Positions 1-12,966 of a DNA stretch of 64,000 nucleotides are shown in pieces. The stretch's first letter is position 1; each line of letters begins with the position of its first letter. A program made the translations under genes and the position numbers. A model generated the notes under the pieces. It was not told the DNA's origin and did no database searches. It saw only the letters and a list, made by a program, of their open reading frames with translations. The stretch is taken from assembly GCA_903884065.1 (NCBI GenBank), contig CAISDL010000136.1, positions 62,001 through 126,000 on the forward strand. Direction: 5' to 3'. Source of the DNA: an uncultured Actinomycetes bacterium. GTDB taxonomy: Bacteria; Actinomycetota; Actinomycetes; Mycobacteriales; Mycobacteriaceae.

Positions 1-39
1 TACCTGCCATCTCGGCACCGGAGCGCCGAACCTCAGCAT

Positions 40-948
40 TCACTCCTGACGCGACGTCCGGCCGGCGCGGGCCCGGCGCAGCGCGTCCCCGCTGAAGATC
101 GCCAAGGCGCCCCAGATCAGCGCGAAGCCGACCCACCTGGTTGACGACATCGGTTCGTGGTCGACCAGCACGCCCCAGACGAGCTGCATCGACGGGGTGA
201 GGTACTGCAGCAGCCCGAGGGTCACCAGCGAAAGCCGCTGGGCGGCGACGGCGAAGCACAGCAGCGGTATGGCCGTGACCGGGCCGCACAGCAGCATCAG
301 CGCGGTGTGCGCCGGGCCGTGGTTGACGAAGTCGGCGTCGCCGGTGACCTGCAGGACCACCAGGTAGACCAGGGCGAAAGGAGCTGCGACGGCGGTCTCC
401 ACCGCCACGCTGACCCGCGGGTCGACCCGGACCACCTTCTTGACCGCGCCGTACATGCCGAACGACAGCGCCAGGCCGATGCCGATCCATGGCAGCCCCC
501 CCACCCCGGAGGACATCAGCAGCACCGCCGCGACCGCGATCAGCAACGCGGCGAGCTGGACGCGGTTCAGCCGCTCGCCGAACAGCACCACCCCCAGCAC
601 CACGCTGACCAGCGGGGTGATGAAGTACCCCAGCGCGGCGTCGACGACGTTGCCGGAGTTCACCGCCCAGATGTAGATCAGCCAGTTCGTCGAGATCAGC
701 GCCGAGGCCACGGTGAGCAGCAACCAGGTGCGGGAGTTGAGGGCCCGAAGGTCACCGAGCCGCCCCGTCGCCACCAGCAGCACCGCCATGAACAGCACGG
801 TCCAGACGATCCGATGAGCCAGGATCTCCGGCGCGCCGGACGGCGCCAGTAGGGTGAAGTACGCCGGGAATACCCCCCACATCCCGTAGGCCGCCAGGCC
901 GAACAGCAAGCCGTTGTGATCAGCGGGCGGCCGCGCGGCCGCGCTCAC
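40..948 (-). CDS. rarD: RarD-type EamA-family permease
   Basis: A 302-residue integral membrane protein of the drug/metabolite transporter superfamily. About ten hydrophobic segments are visible, and the start of the mature region (GLAAYGMWGVFPAYF, about residues 17-31) is the typical RarD opening. RarD proteins are predicted permeases; the substrate is not known from sequence. The start is a GTG whose GTGA overlaps nothing now, because a 35-bp duplication separates it from the rluD-type stop codon just upstream. It is the last gene of the run lspA - rluD-like - rarD on the minus strand. Family assignment is firm; function is open. Confidence 0.85.
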   Translation of the reverse strand: MSAAARPPADHNGLLFGLAAYGMWGVFPAYFTLLAPSGAPEILAHRIVWTVLFMAVLLVATGRLGDLRALNSRTWLLLTVASALISTNWLIYIWAVNSGNVVDAALGYFITPLVSVVLGVVLFGERLNRVQLAALLIAVAAVLLMSSGVGGLPWIGIGLALSFGMYGAVKKVVRVDPRVSVAVETAVAAPFALVYLVVLQVTGDADFVNHGPAHTALMLLCGPVTAIPLLCFAVAAQRLSLVTLGLLQYLTPSMQLVWGVLVDHEPMSSTRWVGFALIWGALAIFSGDALRRARAGRTSRQE

Positions 949-1015
949 GACACCAGCGCTCCGCTCGCCGTGAGCGCGCTCACGACACCAGCGCTCCGCT
1001 CGCCGTGAGCGCGCT
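946..1015. repeat. Tandem duplication, 2 x 35 bp
   Basis: Two identical 35-bp copies lie head to tail (946-980 and 981-1015), followed by the first six bases of a third. Each copy holds the 14-base palindrome GTGAGCGCGCTCAC next to a GAGCGGAGCGC stretch. It lies exactly between the stop codon of the rluD-like gene (1015-1017) and the GTG start of rarD (948). Because 35 is not a multiple of three, the repeated GTGA start-like motifs fall in different frames. Confidence 0.95.
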
Positions 1016-1941
1016 CACGACTCGGTACGCAGCACGTCCAGCGCGTGTTGCAGATCCTCCGGGTAGGGGCTGGTGATCTCGATGTGGCGCCCGTCGGCGG
1101 GGTGGGCGAACGCCAGCGACCGGGCGTGCAGCCATTGCCGCTCCAGAGCCAGCCGCTTGGCGAGCTTCGGGTCGGCGCCGTAGGTGAGGTCACCCGCGCA
1201 GGGGTGGTGCAGGGCCGCGAAATGCACCCGGATCTGATGCGTGCGGCCGGTCTCGAGGTGGACGTCGAGCAGGCTGGCCGAGCGGAACATCTCCAGCGTG
1301 TCGTAGTGGGTGACGCTGGGGCGGCCGTTCTCGGTCACGGCGAACTTCCAGTCGTGGCCGCGGTGCCGGCCGATCGGCGCGTCGATCGTTCCACTGGACG
1401 GGTCCGGATGTCCTTGCACCACAGCGTGATACCGCTTGTCGACGGTGCGCTGCTTGAACGCCCGCTTGAGCACGGTGTAGGCGTGTTCGGACAGCGCGAC
1501 CACCATGACCCCGGAGGTGCCGACGTCGAGGCGTTGCACGATGCCCTGCCGTTCGTGCACCCCGGAGGTGCTGATCCGGAATCCGGCCGCGGCCAGCCCG
1601 CCGAGCACCGTCGGCCCGTGCCAGCCCACCGTGGCGTGCGCGGCCACCCCGGGCGGTTTGTCCACCGCGACGATGTCGTCGTCGGAGTACAGGATGGTCA
1701 TGCCTTCGATCTCGACCGGCGTGTTCTCCACGGGCGCAGGCGCTTCCGGCAGTATCACCGTCAGCCATGCGCCGGCTTCGAGCCGATCGGACTTCGCCGC
1801 CGGGACGCCGTCGATCTGGACCCCGCCGTTCTCGGCGACCGCGGCGACCGCGGTGCGCGACAGACCCAGCAGCCGGGCAAGCCCGGTGTCGACGCGCATC
1901 CCGGCCAGGCCCTCCGGGACCGGCATCGACCGCTCGGTCAT
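1015..1941 (-). CDS. rluD: RluD-family pseudouridine synthase
   Basis: A 308-residue enzyme that isomerises uridine to pseudouridine in RNA, in this family usually 23S rRNA. An N-terminal S4-like RNA-binding segment (about residues 15-65) precedes the catalytic domain. The signature RLDVGTSG is present, with the catalytic Asp at about residue 139. The TGATG junction at its start overlaps the lspA stop by one base, so the two are probably translationally coupled. It corresponds to Rv1540 of M. tuberculosis as I recall it. The exact target uridines cannot be read from sequence. Confidence 0.88.
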   Translation of the reverse strand: MTERSMPVPEGLAGMRVDTGLARLLGLSRTAVAAVAENGGVQIDGVPAAKSDRLEAGAWLTVILPEAPAPVENTPVEIEGMTILYSDDDIVAVDKPPGVAAHATVGWHGPTVLGGLAAAGFRISTSGVHERQGIVQRLDVGTSGVMVVALSEHAYTVLKRAFKQRTVDKRYHAVVQGHPDPSSGTIDAPIGRHRGHDWKFAVTENGRPSVTHYDTLEMFRSASLLDVHLETGRTHQIRVHFAALHHPCAGDLTYGADPKLAKRLALERQWLHARSLAFAHPADGRHIEITSPYPEDLQHALDVLRTES

Positions 1942-2507
1942 CAGGCCGACTCGGTGCGGGCGTCCGGGCGACTCTCGGGCGTACGCCGTTCGGCGCTGTC
2001 GAAGTCATAGCCGAACAACGACAGACCCACCAGCAGGATCGCGCCGCCGACGACTGCGGGGTCGGCGACGTTGAAGACCGGCCACCAGCCGATGGAGAGG
2101 AAGTCGACGACGTGTCCGCGCAGCGGCCCCGGCGAGCGGAAGAAACGGTCCACCAGGTTTCCCAGCGCCCCGCCCAGGATCATGCCGAGTCCGACGGCCC
2201 ACCAGGGCGACACCAGGCGACGGCCCATCCAGATGATGCCGCCCACCACACCGGTGGCGACCAGAGTCAGCACCCAGGTGTAGCCGGTCGCCATCGAGAA
2301 GGCGGCGCCGGAGTTGCGCACCAGCGTCCAGGTGACGGTGTCTCCGATGATCGACACGGGCTGTCCGGGAGTCAGCAGTTTGACGGCCAGAACCTTGGTC
2401 ACGACGTCGAGGACGAGGACCGCGGCCGCGACCGACAGCAGCAGGCGCAGCCGACGCCGGGGCCGAACCGTCGTCCCGTCGGCACCGGGTTCGGTCTCGT
2501 CAGTCAC
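1941..2507 (-). CDS. lspA: Lipoprotein signal peptidase II
   Basis: A 188-residue inner-membrane aspartyl protease that removes signal peptides from diacylglyceryl-modified prolipoproteins. Four hydrophobic segments are visible. The two catalytic aspartates sit in the conserved motifs GNLVD (Asp120) and FNVAD (Asp149). The N terminus carries a short polar, arginine-rich extension typical of the mycobacterial enzyme. The start is GTG at 2507. The gene is divergent from ansA, with only 44 bases between the two start codons, and its stop overlaps the rluD-like start. Confidence 0.95.
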   Translation of the reverse strand: MTDETEPGADGTTVRPRRRLRLLLSVAAAVLVLDVVTKVLAVKLLTPGQPVSIIGDTVTWTLVRNSGAAFSMATGYTWVLTLVATGVVGGIIWMGRRLVSPWWAVGLGMILGGALGNLVDRFFRSPGPLRGHVVDFLSIGWWPVFNVADPAVVGGAILLVGLSLFGYDFDSAERRTPESRPDARTESA

Positions 2508-2551
2508 TCCCCCATCATTCCCTAGTGGTCCGGCGCGGCATGATGACGGGC

Positions 2552-3466
2552 ATGGCTCGCCTGATTGTCATCACCACCGGCGGCACCATCGCGACCAGCG
2601 CGGGGGCCGACGGTGTGCTACGTCCGGCGCGCAGCGGCGCCGAATTGGCAGCCGGCCTCGACGTCGACGTGATCGACCTGATGAGCGTGGACAGTTCCGA
2701 ACTCACCCCCGCCGACTGGCTGCGCATCGGGGCAGCGGTCGCCGACGCCGCGCACACGGCCGACGGAGTGGTGATCACCCACGGCACCGACACGATGGAG
2801 GAAACCGCCCTCTGGCTGGAACTCGGATACGGGGCCGACGCCCCGGTGGTGCTGACCGGGGCGGCCCACGCCTCGGACGCTCCCGACGCCGACGGCCCGG
2901 CCAATCTGCGCGACGCGTGCGCGGTGGCGGCGAGCCCGAACGCCCGCGGGTTGGGCGTACTGGTGAGTTTCGCCGGCGCGGTGCTGGCTCCGCTGGGTCT
3001 GGCCAAGCTCGCCGGGCCGCCGATGTTCGACGGGACCCGGGTCGGTTCGGTGACGGGGGGCACGTTCTCGACGCACGCCGCCAAGCAACGGCCCTACCTG
3101 GGTCCGGTCGGGTCCGCACCGCGGGTTGACATCGCACCGGCCTATCCGGGGGCCGACGGGACAGCCGTCGACGCGTTCGTCGCGGCGGGGGCGCGCGGTG
3201 TGGTGGTGGAGGCGATGGGCGCCGGTAATGCGGGCGAAGCGATGGTCGATGCGGTGGCACGCACCTGCCGCCGCGGTGTCGTGGTGGCGGTGACCACCCG
3301 GGTTCCCGGAGGCGGTGCCTGCGCGTCCTACGGGCCTGGGCACGACCTGGCCGGCGCGGGCGCGGTGCTGGTGCCGCGGCTGCGCAGCAGCCAGGCGCGG
3401 GTGCTGCTGACCGCGGCGCTCGGCGCGGGGCTACCCGTCGACGAGGTCATCTCCCGCTGGGGGTGA
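2552..3466 (+). CDS. ansA: L-asparaginase
   Basis: A 304-residue type I-like asparaginase that hydrolyses asparagine to aspartate and ammonia; the mycobacterial enzyme contributes to nitrogen use and acid resistance. The N-terminal nucleophile motif TTGGTI is present (Thr12), as is the second catalytic motif THGTD (residues 76-80) and the GPANLRDA segment. I chose the ATG at 2552 because MARL starts the M. tuberculosis protein; in-frame GTG 2525 and ATGs 2540/2543 are alternatives. No signal peptide is seen. The 3' end overlaps convergent dinX by 36 bases. Confidence 0.92.
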   Translation: MARLIVITTGGTIATSAGADGVLRPARSGAELAAGLDVDVIDLMSVDSSELTPADWLRIGAAVADAAHTADGVVITHGTDTMEETALWLELGYGADAPVVLTGAAHASDAPDADGPANLRDACAVAASPNARGLGVLVSFAGAVLAPLGLAKLAGPPMFDGTRVGSVTGGTFSTHAAKQRPYLGPVGSAPRVDIAPAYPGADGTAVDAFVAAGARGVVVEAMGAGNAGEAMVDAVARTCRRGVVVAVTTRVPGGGACASYGPGHDLAGAGAVLVPRLRSSQARVLLTAALGAGLPVDEVISRWG

Positions 3467-4783
3467 CGGCTCGTCCCAGTCGAGGCTGTCGACCGGGTTG
3501 GCCGCGGTCAGGTCCGGGGTGTCGATGGCGAAGGTCCGCATCAATCCCGGCCCGCTGCTTCGGGTCTCGAAGCGGACACTGACCACACCGTGCCCGGCCC
3601 CCTGCACCCAGCCGTGCCCCAGGCCCGGATGACTCACGTCGTCGCCGACCCGCCAGCCCGTCACGGTGATCGCCGGCTCCGGCGCCGGAGCGTCCTGCGA
3701 CGACTCGACCTCGTGCTGTTCGAGCTCCGGGAACAACGACTCCTGGCGAACGTCGCTCAGTCCGGAAAAGCCAACGCCCAGCAGACGTATGGGGCCGATC
3801 ACCCGCGGATCCAGCAGCAACCGGCGCGCGGTCGCGGCGAGGGTGGCGGCATCGGCGGTGGCATACGGCAGGGTGGCCGACCGGGTCAGCGTCGACATGT
3901 CCGCCTTCTTGAGCTTCACCGTCACCGTGCGGGCCCCCCTGCCGTCGCGGAGCAGTCGGCGGTGCGCATGCTCGGCGATAGGTACGGCGGCATCCCTCAG
4001 CTGTTCGACCGTGGTCAGATCGGCGGCGAAAGTCGACTCGGCGCTGATCTGTTTGGCCTCGGCCCGCTCGGCCACCGGCCGGTCGTCGACACCGCGGGCC
4101 AGCCGATGCAGCGCCGGACCCAGGGTGGCGCCCAGGATGTCGGCCGCCTCGGCGTCGCTCAGCGCGGCCAGCCTGCCGACGGTGTCGACGCCCAGCCGGT
4201 GCAACTTCTCCTCGGCGACCGGTCCGATGCCCCACAGCCGCCGCACCGGGAGGCTCTCCAGCAGTAGCTGTTCCTCGTCGCGCCGGACCACCCGCACACC
4301 ATCGGGTTTGGCCAGACCAGAGGCGATCTTGGCGATCTGCTTGCCCGATCCCGCGCCCACCGAGGCCACCAGCCCGCTCTGCTCGATAATCCGGGTGCGC
4401 AGCAGGATGCAGAACTGCTCGACGTCGTGCGCTGATGCGCCGGCCAATTCGGCCGGCTCGCCGAACGCCTCGTCGAAGGACAGCTGCTCGAGCACCGGGA
4501 CGACCTCGCGGACGGCCTCCATCACCCGCCTGCTGGCGACCCCGTAGACCGCTCCCCGCGGCGGCAGCACCACCGCCGCGGCGCCGACCAGTCGGCGGGC
4601 CTGATGTACCGGCATCGCCGAGCGGGCGCCGAACGCTCTGGCCTCGTAGCTGGCGCCGGCCACCACACCGCGACCGCCGGTTCCACCTACCAGCACCGGG
4701 CGCCCGCGCAGGGTCGGGCGGGTCAGCTGTTCGACGGACGCGAAGAACGCGTCCATGTCGAAATGCAGCACCCAGCGCGACAC
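3431..4783 (-). CDS. dinX: DNA polymerase IV (DinX type)
   Basis: A 450-residue Y-family translesion polymerase. The metal-binding residues are in place: [10 protein letters not shown] (Asp9) and SFDEAF (Asp104, Glu105). The YEARAFG steric segment is also present, followed by the helix-hairpin-helix and little-finger regions. A C-terminal stretch of about 80 residues extends past the little finger and contains no clear QLxLF-type clamp motif, although ESLFPEL (around residue 365) could serve. No LexA-like operator is visible upstream. Starts with GTG at 4783; its end overlaps ansA on the other strand. Confidence 0.92.
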   Translation of the reverse strand: MSRWVLHFDMDAFFASVEQLTRPTLRGRPVLVGGTGGRGVVAGASYEARAFGARSAMPVHQARRLVGAAAVVLPPRGAVYGVASRRVMEAVREVVPVLEQLSFDEAFGEPAELAGASAHDVEQFCILLRTRIIEQSGLVASVGAGSGKQIAKIASGLAKPDGVRVVRRDEEQLLLESLPVRRLWGIGPVAEEKLHRLGVDTVGRLAALSDAEAADILGATLGPALHRLARGVDDRPVAERAEAKQISAESTFAADLTTVEQLRDAAVPIAEHAHRRLLRDGRGARTVTVKLKKADMSTLTRSATLPYATADAATLAATARRLLLDPRVIGPIRLLGVGFSGLSDVRQESLFPELEQHEVESSQDAPAPEPAITVTGWRVGDDVSHPGLGHGWVQGAGHGVVSVRFETRSSGPGLMRTFAIDTPDLTAANPVDSLDWDEPSPPAGDDLVDG

Positions 4784-4894
4784 ACCAGCAGGTTATTCCT
4801 GGTCTATCGGCGACAATCCGGAATACCGCCACCAGTGCGGGCAGATCCGACGGGAGCCGCACGATGCGTTACGCCAGCGGCTGGGTCGTCCCCG

Positions 4895-7800
4895 TCACCC
4901 CAGCGCCCCTGACGGCGCCGGGACTTTCTGAATCTCCACCCGCACACCGTCGCCGATCTCCACACCGTCGGCCGGTTCGCCGAACTCGAAGCTGGTGGCC
5001 AGGATCTCCTTGGCGATCAGGTCGCGGTGGGCGTGCGCCCAGTCGGCGCGGGACTCCGGCACCGCCATCACGACGCTGATGCGGTCACTGACCTCCAGGC
5101 CCGAGGACTTGCGCAGATCCTGCAGTTCGCGGATGCGGTCCTTGGCCCAGCCCTCGGCTTCGAGTTCGGGGGTGACGGTGTCGTCGAGGACGACCAGCCC
5201 CGCGCCCCCGGGCAGCGCCGCGGTGCAGGCCGGATCGGCCGCGACCAGCTTGGAGTCGTACTCGTCGGCGTTGAGCACCACCTCGCCGGCGCTCAACGTG
5301 CCGTCCGCGTTGAGCACGCCGGCGCCGGCCTTCACCGCCTTGATGGCGTCCTGCACCGATTTGCCCAGCCGCGGCCCGGCCGCGCGGGCGTTGACCGTCA
5401 GTTCGAACCGGCCGTGGGCGGCGATGTCATCGGTGAGCTCGACCGACTTGACGTTGAGCTCATCGGCGATCAGACCGGTGAACGGTTCCAATGCGGACGG
5501 ATTCACCGAAGAACCTAGTGCCACAGTCAATTTCGGCAGCGGCAGCCGCACCCGCAGCTTCTTCGCCTTGCGCAGCGAGGAGGCGGCCGAGCAGACGTCA
5601 CGCACCTGGTCCATCGCAGCCACCAGAGCGGCGTCGGCGGGGACGACGCCGGCGTCGGGCCAGTCGGCCAGATGAACCGAGCGGCCTCCGGTGATGCCCC
5701 GCCAGATCACCTCGGTCGCCATCGGCAGCAGTGGGGCGGCAAGCCGGGTGGTGACCTCCAGCACGGTGTGCAGGGTGTCGATCGCGTCCGGGTCCTCCTC
5801 CCAGAACCGCGAACGGGATCGCCGCACGTACCAATTCGTCAGCGCCTCGGTGAACTGGCGCAGCTGATCGCAGGCACCGGAGATGTCACAGACGTCCATC
5901 GCCGCGGTCAGGTCCTCGCGCAGCACCGACAGCTTCGCCAGGATGTAGCGGTCGAGCACATTCGCCGAATCCGTCCGCCAGGTGCCGGGTTTGGGGGCGT
6001 AGAGCACCAGGAAGCTGTAGGCGTTCCACAGCGGCAGCAGCACCTGGCGCACCCCTTCGCGGATGCCCTGCTCGGTGACGATCAGATTGCCGCCGCGCAG
6101 AATCGGCGAGGCCATCAGGAACCAGCGCATGGCATCGGAGCCGTCGCGGTCGAACACCTCGTTGACGTCGGGGTAGTTGCGCAGCGACTTGCTCATCTTC
6201 GCGCCGTCGTTGCCCAGGACGATCCCATGCGCCACACAGGTTTTGAACGCGGGCCGGTCGAACAGTGCGGTCGCCAGCACATGCAGCGTGTAGAACCAGC
6301 CCCGGGTCTGGCCGATGTACTCGACGATGAAGTCGCCGGGGAAATGCGTCTGGAACCAGTCCTCGTTCTCGAACGGGTAGTGCACCTGGCCGTAGGGCAT
6401 CGAACCGGAGTCGAACCAGACGTCGAAGACGTCCTCGATCCGCCGCATCGTCGACCTACCGGTGGGATCGTCCGGGTTGGGCCGGGTCAACTCGTCGATG
6501 TAGGGCCGGTGCAGGTTGTCCGGCCGGACCCCGAAGTCGCGCTCGAGTTCGTCGAGGCTGCCGTAGACGTCGATCCGCGGGTACGCCGGGTCGTCGGAGG
6601 TCCACACCGGAATCGGTGTGCCCCAGTAGCGGTTCCGCGAGATCGACCAGTCCCGGGCATTCGACAGCCACTTGCCGAACTGACCGTCCTTGACATGCTC
6701 GGGATACCAGGTGATCTGTTGGTTGAGTTCCACCATCCGGTCCCGGAACTCGGTGACCCTCACGAACCACGACGACACCGCCCGGTAGATCAGCGGGTTG
6801 CGGCACCGCCAGCAGTGCGGATACGGGTGGTCGTAGGTCTCATGGCGGATGAGCACCGGGGCGTTGACGGCCGCCGGCCCGGTCCCGTTCTTCAGGTCCC
6901 GGATGATCGGGGCGTTGGCGTCGAAGACCTGCTGACCCTGGTAGTCCGGCACACTCGCGTCGAAACGGCCCCTGGCGTCGACCGGGGTGACCGGGATGAT
7001 CCCGACGGTGTCGGTGGTGGCCTTGTCGTCCTCGCCGTAGGCCGGGGCCATGTGCACCACGCCGGTGCCGTCCTCGGCGGTGACGAAATCGCCCCGCAGG
7101 ACCTGAAACGAGTTCTCCGCGTCGGCGAAGTACGGGAACGGCGGCAGATAGCGCAGACCGACCAACTGCTCACCGGTGTAGCTGCCCAGGATCTCCGGGT
7201 GCTCCCCCAGTTCCCGCGCGTAGGCGGCCAGCCTGGCGCGGGCCAGGATCAGCCGACGGCCGGCCCCCTCCGCCGTCGATGCGATGACGACGTACTCCAT
7301 CTCGGGATTGACGGCCACCGCCTGGTTGGACGGCAGGGTCCAGGGTGTGGTGGTCCAGATCAGCAGATGGGCGCCGTCCAGATCGGAATCCGGCGCGCTG
7401 ACCCGGAAGCCGACGGTGATGGCCGGGTCCTGGCGGCTCTGGTAGACGTCGTCGTCCATCCGCAGTTCATGGCTGGACAACGGGGTCTCGTCGTTCCAGC
7501 AGTACGGCAGCACCCGCACGCCCTCGTAGGCCAATCCCTTGTCCCACAACTGCTTGAACGCCCAGATGACCGACTCCATGAACGACAGGTCCAGGGTCTT
7601 GTAGTCGTTGTCGAAGTCCACCCAGCGGGCCTGACGGGTCACGTAGGCGCGCCACTCGTTGGTGTACTTGAGCACCGAGTCCCGGCACGCGTCGTTGAAC
7701 GTCTCGATGCCCATCTGCTCGATCTGGGCCTTGTCGGTGATGCCGAGTTGGCGCTGCACCTCCAGTTCGGCGGGCAGCCCGTGGGTGTCCCAGCCGAACC

Positions 7801-8071
7801 GTCGCTCCACCTTGTAGCCGCGCATGGTGCGGTACCGCGGCACGAGGTCCTTGACGTAGCCGGTCAGCAGGTGGCCGTAGTGCGGAAGCCCGTTGGCGAA
7901 CGGCGGCCCGTCGTAGAAGACGTATTCCGGCGCGTCCGCACGTCGTTCGATGCTGGCGCGGAAGGTGTCGTCGTCGGCCCAGTAGTCCAGAACCTCACGT
8001 TCGAGGGCGGGAAAGTCCGGTGCCCCAGCGGGCGGCTTGGGATAGCCGGTCGGGGTCGCGGTCGGCTCCAT
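4895..8071 (-). CDS. ileS: Isoleucyl-tRNA synthetase
   Basis: A 1058-residue class I synthetase charging tRNA-Ile. The HIGH-type motif HYGH (residues 64-67) and the GAKMSKS loop are both present, with a CP1 editing domain between them ([11 protein letters not shown]) and an anticodon-binding region after. Overall length and sequence match the eukaryote-like (type 2) IleRS known from mycobacteria. I chose the ATG at 8071; a GTG directly before it (8074) is equally in frame. GGAGG lies 9 bases upstream and is embedded in the T-box sequestrator, so translation is expected to respond to uncharged tRNA-Ile. Confidence 0.96.
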   Translation of the reverse strand: MEPTATPTGYPKPPAGAPDFPALEREVLDYWADDDTFRASIERRADAPEYVFYDGPPFANGLPHYGHLLTGYVKDLVPRYRTMRGYKVERRFGWDTHGLPAELEVQRQLGITDKAQIEQMGIETFNDACRDSVLKYTNEWRAYVTRQARWVDFDNDYKTLDLSFMESVIWAFKQLWDKGLAYEGVRVLPYCWNDETPLSSHELRMDDDVYQSRQDPAITVGFRVSAPDSDLDGAHLLIWTTTPWTLPSNQAVAVNPEMEYVVIASTAEGAGRRLILARARLAAYARELGEHPEILGSYTGEQLVGLRYLPPFPYFADAENSFQVLRGDFVTAEDGTGVVHMAPAYGEDDKATTDTVGIIPVTPVDARGRFDASVPDYQGQQVFDANAPIIRDLKNGTGPAAVNAPVLIRHETYDHPYPHCWRCRNPLIYRAVSSWFVRVTEFRDRMVELNQQITWYPEHVKDGQFGKWLSNARDWSISRNRYWGTPIPVWTSDDPAYPRIDVYGSLDELERDFGVRPDNLHRPYIDELTRPNPDDPTGRSTMRRIEDVFDVWFDSGSMPYGQVHYPFENEDWFQTHFPGDFIVEYIGQTRGWFYTLHVLATALFDRPAFKTCVAHGIVLGNDGAKMSKSLRNYPDVNEVFDRDGSDAMRWFLMASPILRGGNLIVTEQGIREGVRQVLLPLWNAYSFLVLYAPKPGTWRTDSANVLDRYILAKLSVLREDLTAAMDVCDISGACDQLRQFTEALTNWYVRRSRSRFWEEDPDAIDTLHTVLEVTTRLAAPLLPMATEVIWRGITGGRSVHLADWPDAGVVPADAALVAAMDQVRDVCSAASSLRKAKKLRVRLPLPKLTVALGSSVNPSALEPFTGLIADELNVKSVELTDDIAAHGRFELTVNARAAGPRLGKSVQDAIKAVKAGAGVLNADGTLSAGEVVLNADEYDSKLVAADPACTAALPGGAGLVVLDDTVTPELEAEGWAKDRIRELQDLRKSSGLEVSDRISVVMAVPESRADWAHAHRDLIAKEILATSFEFGEPADGVEIGDGVRVEIQKVPAPSGALG

Positions 8072-8074
8072 CAC

Positions 8075-8278
8075 GCAGGTCCTCCAGTGCCGTTCGGCAC
8101 GGGGACGACGACGCGCTGGTGCGCGAGCGCCGCGGTACCACCCCGCTTACGCACGCCGGTCGGGCGCACGTCGCTCAATGTCGGGCTGTGACGGGCCCCG
8201 CCCGTTCGGCTCTACTGGGCCCCGGTGGGCTGTTCTTCCGAAGGCTCCCCGGTGATGGCCGGATCAGCGCTGCTGGAG
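8075..8278 (-). promoter_or_regulatory. ileS T-box riboswitch leader (translational)
   Basis: Read on the minus strand, the leader contains the hallmark T-box sequence GGGGTGGTACCGCGG around 8130-8145. Upstream, a short stem I carries GGCCATCACCGG, whose AUC (8254-8256) is an isoleucine specifier codon. Just before ileS, the hairpin GTGCCGAACGGCAC (8088-8101) with flanking GTCC/GGAC pairing would bury the GGAGG ribosome-binding site. This is the layout of the ultrashort-stem-I, translation-controlling T-boxes described for actinobacterial ileS. No poly-U terminator is visible. Confidence 0.93.
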
Positions 8279-8281
8279 GAG

Positions 8282-8287
8282 ATTCTA
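8282..8287 (-). promoter_or_regulatory. Predicted ileS -10 element
   Basis: On the minus strand TAGAAT fits the mycobacterial TANNNT -10 consensus. Transcription starting about seven bases on (near 8275) would place the T-box stem I at the very 5' end of the RNA. No convincing -35 element is seen. Confidence 0.55.
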
Positions 8288-8339
8288 ACGGCGTCGCCCG
8301 GCCGGCACGCGGTGAGGGCGACACGGCACGGCCGCAGGA

Positions 8340-9614
8340 TCAGCCGGCGGCGGCGCCGGCCTGCGCCGAACCGTACGGCGAGCCGAACTCGGCCACCGGG
8401 GCGAAGCCGCGCCTGCGCGCCGCTGCGGCGCCGATCCGGATCAGCGCACCGGTTGCCACGAAACCGGTCTGGTCCGTCGCAACCAGCGGCGTGAGCAGGC
8501 GGTTGTGGACGAAACTGAAGGCCAGGCCCTCCTCGGGGATGGACCAACCGAACGATCCGCCGAGGCCCACATGCCCGAATCCGGGTAGCAGACCGGGGAG
8601 CGGCAGACCGTGAAAGCCGAGATGGAAGGCCAGTGGGATGACGAGGTTGCGATCCGGCCGGAGACTGCGGCGGCCGGTGAGCATGCCGACCCGCTCAGCC
8701 GACAGATAACGCTGGCCGTCGATCACTCCGCCGTTGGCGATCGCGCCGTACATCCGTGCCAGCGCCCGGGCGGTGATGACCCCGTTCGCCGAGGGAAGTT
8801 CGGTGTCCAGCAACGGAATATCCCGTTGGACAAGGGATTTCACGCCGGGAATGTACATCGTGCCGAACGCTGCGGACAGGTCCAGCCCGGCGATGGCCGG
8901 GGCGAGGGCATTGAACACCGGATTGGGGATGTTGAGTTGAGGCCCGATGATCTTGGCGACCCGGGTGGGCGCTCCGACGGGCGGACGCCCCAGATGGATG
9001 CCATCGGTGTTCAGCGGCGCGGCCACCTCGGTCCGCATCAAGTCGCGCATGCCGCGACCGGTGACGGAACGGGCCAGACCGGACAGCAGCCACCCGTAGG
9101 TCAGCGCGTGGTAGGCCGATTTCCCGAAATGCCGGCCCACCGGGGCCGCGGCGATGCGCTCCTCCATGTGGTGGTGGTCGAGCAGTTCCCGTTTGCGCAC
9201 ACCACGAAGGTTCGACAGGCCGGCGCGATGGCGCATCACATCGCGCACCGTGATCGCGGCTTTGCCGTTGGCTCCGAACTCGGTCCAGTACTCGGCCACG
9301 GGCGCGTCGTAATCGATCAGGCCCCGATCGGCCAGCCGATGGATGACCGTGGACGCCACACCTTTGGTCGCGGAGAACACCATCGGGGCGGTGTCGGCGG
9401 ACCATCTCCGCCGTCCCCGCCGGTCCGACCACCCGGTCCAGACGTCGACGACCGGCTCCCCGTCGAGGTAGACCGAGAGCGCTCCGCCACCGAAGCGGGG
9501 ATGCGGGAAGAGGGCGGCGAAACCGCGCACCGCGCACGCGAAACTCGGATCGGCGGCTCCCTGCACCCCATGGGGCAGGTCAGAACCGCGGTTGGCAGCG
9601 TCGCCCCGGGTCAC
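8340..9614 (-). CDS. lipL: LipL-type beta-lactamase-fold esterase
   Basis: A 424-residue serine hydrolase of the class C beta-lactamase/esterase fold. The nucleophile motif SATK (Ser81, Lys84) and the Tyr of LTYG (Tyr173) are visible, and a glycine-rich GFGHVGLGGS segment near the C terminus resembles the third conserved block. The sequence matches LipL (Rv1497) in length and motifs. No signal peptide is seen, so activity may be cytoplasmic or at the cell wall via another route. It follows meaB by 30 bases on the same strand and may be read with the mut genes. Natural substrate unknown. Confidence 0.87.
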   Translation of the reverse strand: MTRGDAANRGSDLPHGVQGAADPSFACAVRGFAALFPHPRFGGGALSVYLDGEPVVDVWTGWSDRRGRRRWSADTAPMVFSATKGVASTVIHRLADRGLIDYDAPVAEYWTEFGANGKAAITVRDVMRHRAGLSNLRGVRKRELLDHHHMEERIAAAPVGRHFGKSAYHALTYGWLLSGLARSVTGRGMRDLMRTEVAAPLNTDGIHLGRPPVGAPTRVAKIIGPQLNIPNPVFNALAPAIAGLDLSAAFGTMYIPGVKSLVQRDIPLLDTELPSANGVITARALARMYGAIANGGVIDGQRYLSAERVGMLTGRRSLRPDRNLVIPLAFHLGFHGLPLPGLLPGFGHVGLGGSFGWSIPEEGLAFSFVHNRLLTPLVATDQTGFVATGALIRIGAAAARRRGFAPVAEFGSPYGSAQAGAAAG

Positions 9615-9644
9615 CAGGCAAATCTACAAGCCGGAACCGGCTGT

Positions 9645-10667
9645 TCAGGAAATTGTTGCCGATCTGTTAGTTTCGCCACTCGCCGAATCAAGAATGCGCT
9701 GAGCGGCCACGGCGGGTGGCAACTCGCCGTCGCGGACCTGGCGTTCCACCTCGGCCCGCATCTGGCGCACCGCGGGGTGGTTCAGCACCCGGTCCAGTAC
9801 GGCGTCGCGCACCATCGCCCAGGTCCAGTCGACCTGCTGAGCCCGGCGGCGGGCGTCGAACTCCCCCGCCTCGGTCAGCACGTCACGATGCCGGAGCACC
9901 GTGTCCCACAACTCCGCAAGCCCCGAACCTTCCAGGGCGCTCATCGTCAACACCGGTGGACGCCAGAGTGTTTCACGCGGATAGATCAACCGGATGGCGG
10001 CCGACAATTCGCGTGCCGCCGCTTGGGCTTCGCCTGTGTGGGCGCCGTCGGCCTTGTTGACCACCACGATGTCGGCGAGTTCCAGCACACCCTTCTTGAT
10101 GCCCTGCAGCTGATCCCCGGTGCGAGCCAGAGTGAGGAAGACGAACGTGTCGACCATGTTGGACACGGCAACCTCGGACTGCCCCACCCCGACCGTCTCG
10201 ACCAGGATGACGTCGAATCCGGCGCCTTCGAGCAGCACGATGGTCTCGCGGGTGGCCTTGGCCACCCCGCCGAGGGTCCCGGAGGTCGGCGACGGCCGGA
10301 TGTAGGCGTCCGGATGGACCGCCAGGCGGGCCATCCTCGTCTTGTCACCCAGGATCGACCCGCCGGTACGCGTCGAGGACGGGTCGACGGCCAGGACGGC
10401 CACCCGGTGTCCCTGTTCGATCAGGTACATGCCGAGTGCCTCGATGGTGGTGGACTTCCCCACCCCGGGGACACCGGTGATGCCGATGTGCATGGCGTCA
10501 CCGGCGTTCGGCATCAGAGCCGTCAGCAGCCGCTGGGCCTGCTCCCGGTGATCGGGGCGGGTGGATTCGACCAGCGTGATGGCCCGGGCCAACTCGGAGC
10601 GGTCGCCGGCGCGGATCGCCTCGGCCAGCGCCGGGATATCGTTGGCGCCCAACGGTACTGGCCCCAT
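9645..10667 (-). CDS. meaB: MeaB-type G-protein chaperone of methylmalonyl-CoA mutase
   Basis: A 340-residue GTPase of the MeaB/ArgK family. MeaB proteins protect methylmalonyl-CoA mutase and gate cobalamin loading. The P-loop GVPGVGKS (residues 64-71), the switch segment DPSSTRTGGS, the ETVGVGQSEV motif and NKAD are all present. It starts 10 bases downstream of mutB, its client, which strongly supports the role. Older annotation as an arginine/ornithine transport kinase (ArgK) should be discounted. Corresponds to Rv1496. Confidence 0.94.
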   Translation of the reverse strand: MGPVPLGANDIPALAEAIRAGDRSELARAITLVESTRPDHREQAQRLLTALMPNAGDAMHIGITGVPGVGKSTTIEALGMYLIEQGHRVAVLAVDPSSTRTGGSILGDKTRMARLAVHPDAYIRPSPTSGTLGGVAKATRETIVLLEGAGFDVILVETVGVGQSEVAVSNMVDTFVFLTLARTGDQLQGIKKGVLELADIVVVNKADGAHTGEAQAAARELSAAIRLIYPRETLWRPPVLTMSALEGSGLAELWDTVLRHRDVLTEAGEFDARRRAQQVDWTWAMVRDAVLDRVLNHPAVRQMRAEVERQVRDGELPPAVAAQRILDSASGETNRSATIS

Positions 10668-10677
10668 CAGCTGTTCA

Positions 10678-12962
<2,285 letters not shown>

Positions 12963-12966
<4 letters not shown>

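Noticed and set aside
4784..4894. A LexA (SOS) operator upstream of dinX
   Set aside because: No GAAC-N4-GTTC-like palindrome is present in the gap.
5672..8191. An 839-codon open frame on the plus strand opposite ileS
   Set aside because: It is antisense to ileS, has Arg/Pro/Gln-rich composition typical of complementary frames in GC-rich DNA, and resembles no protein family I know.
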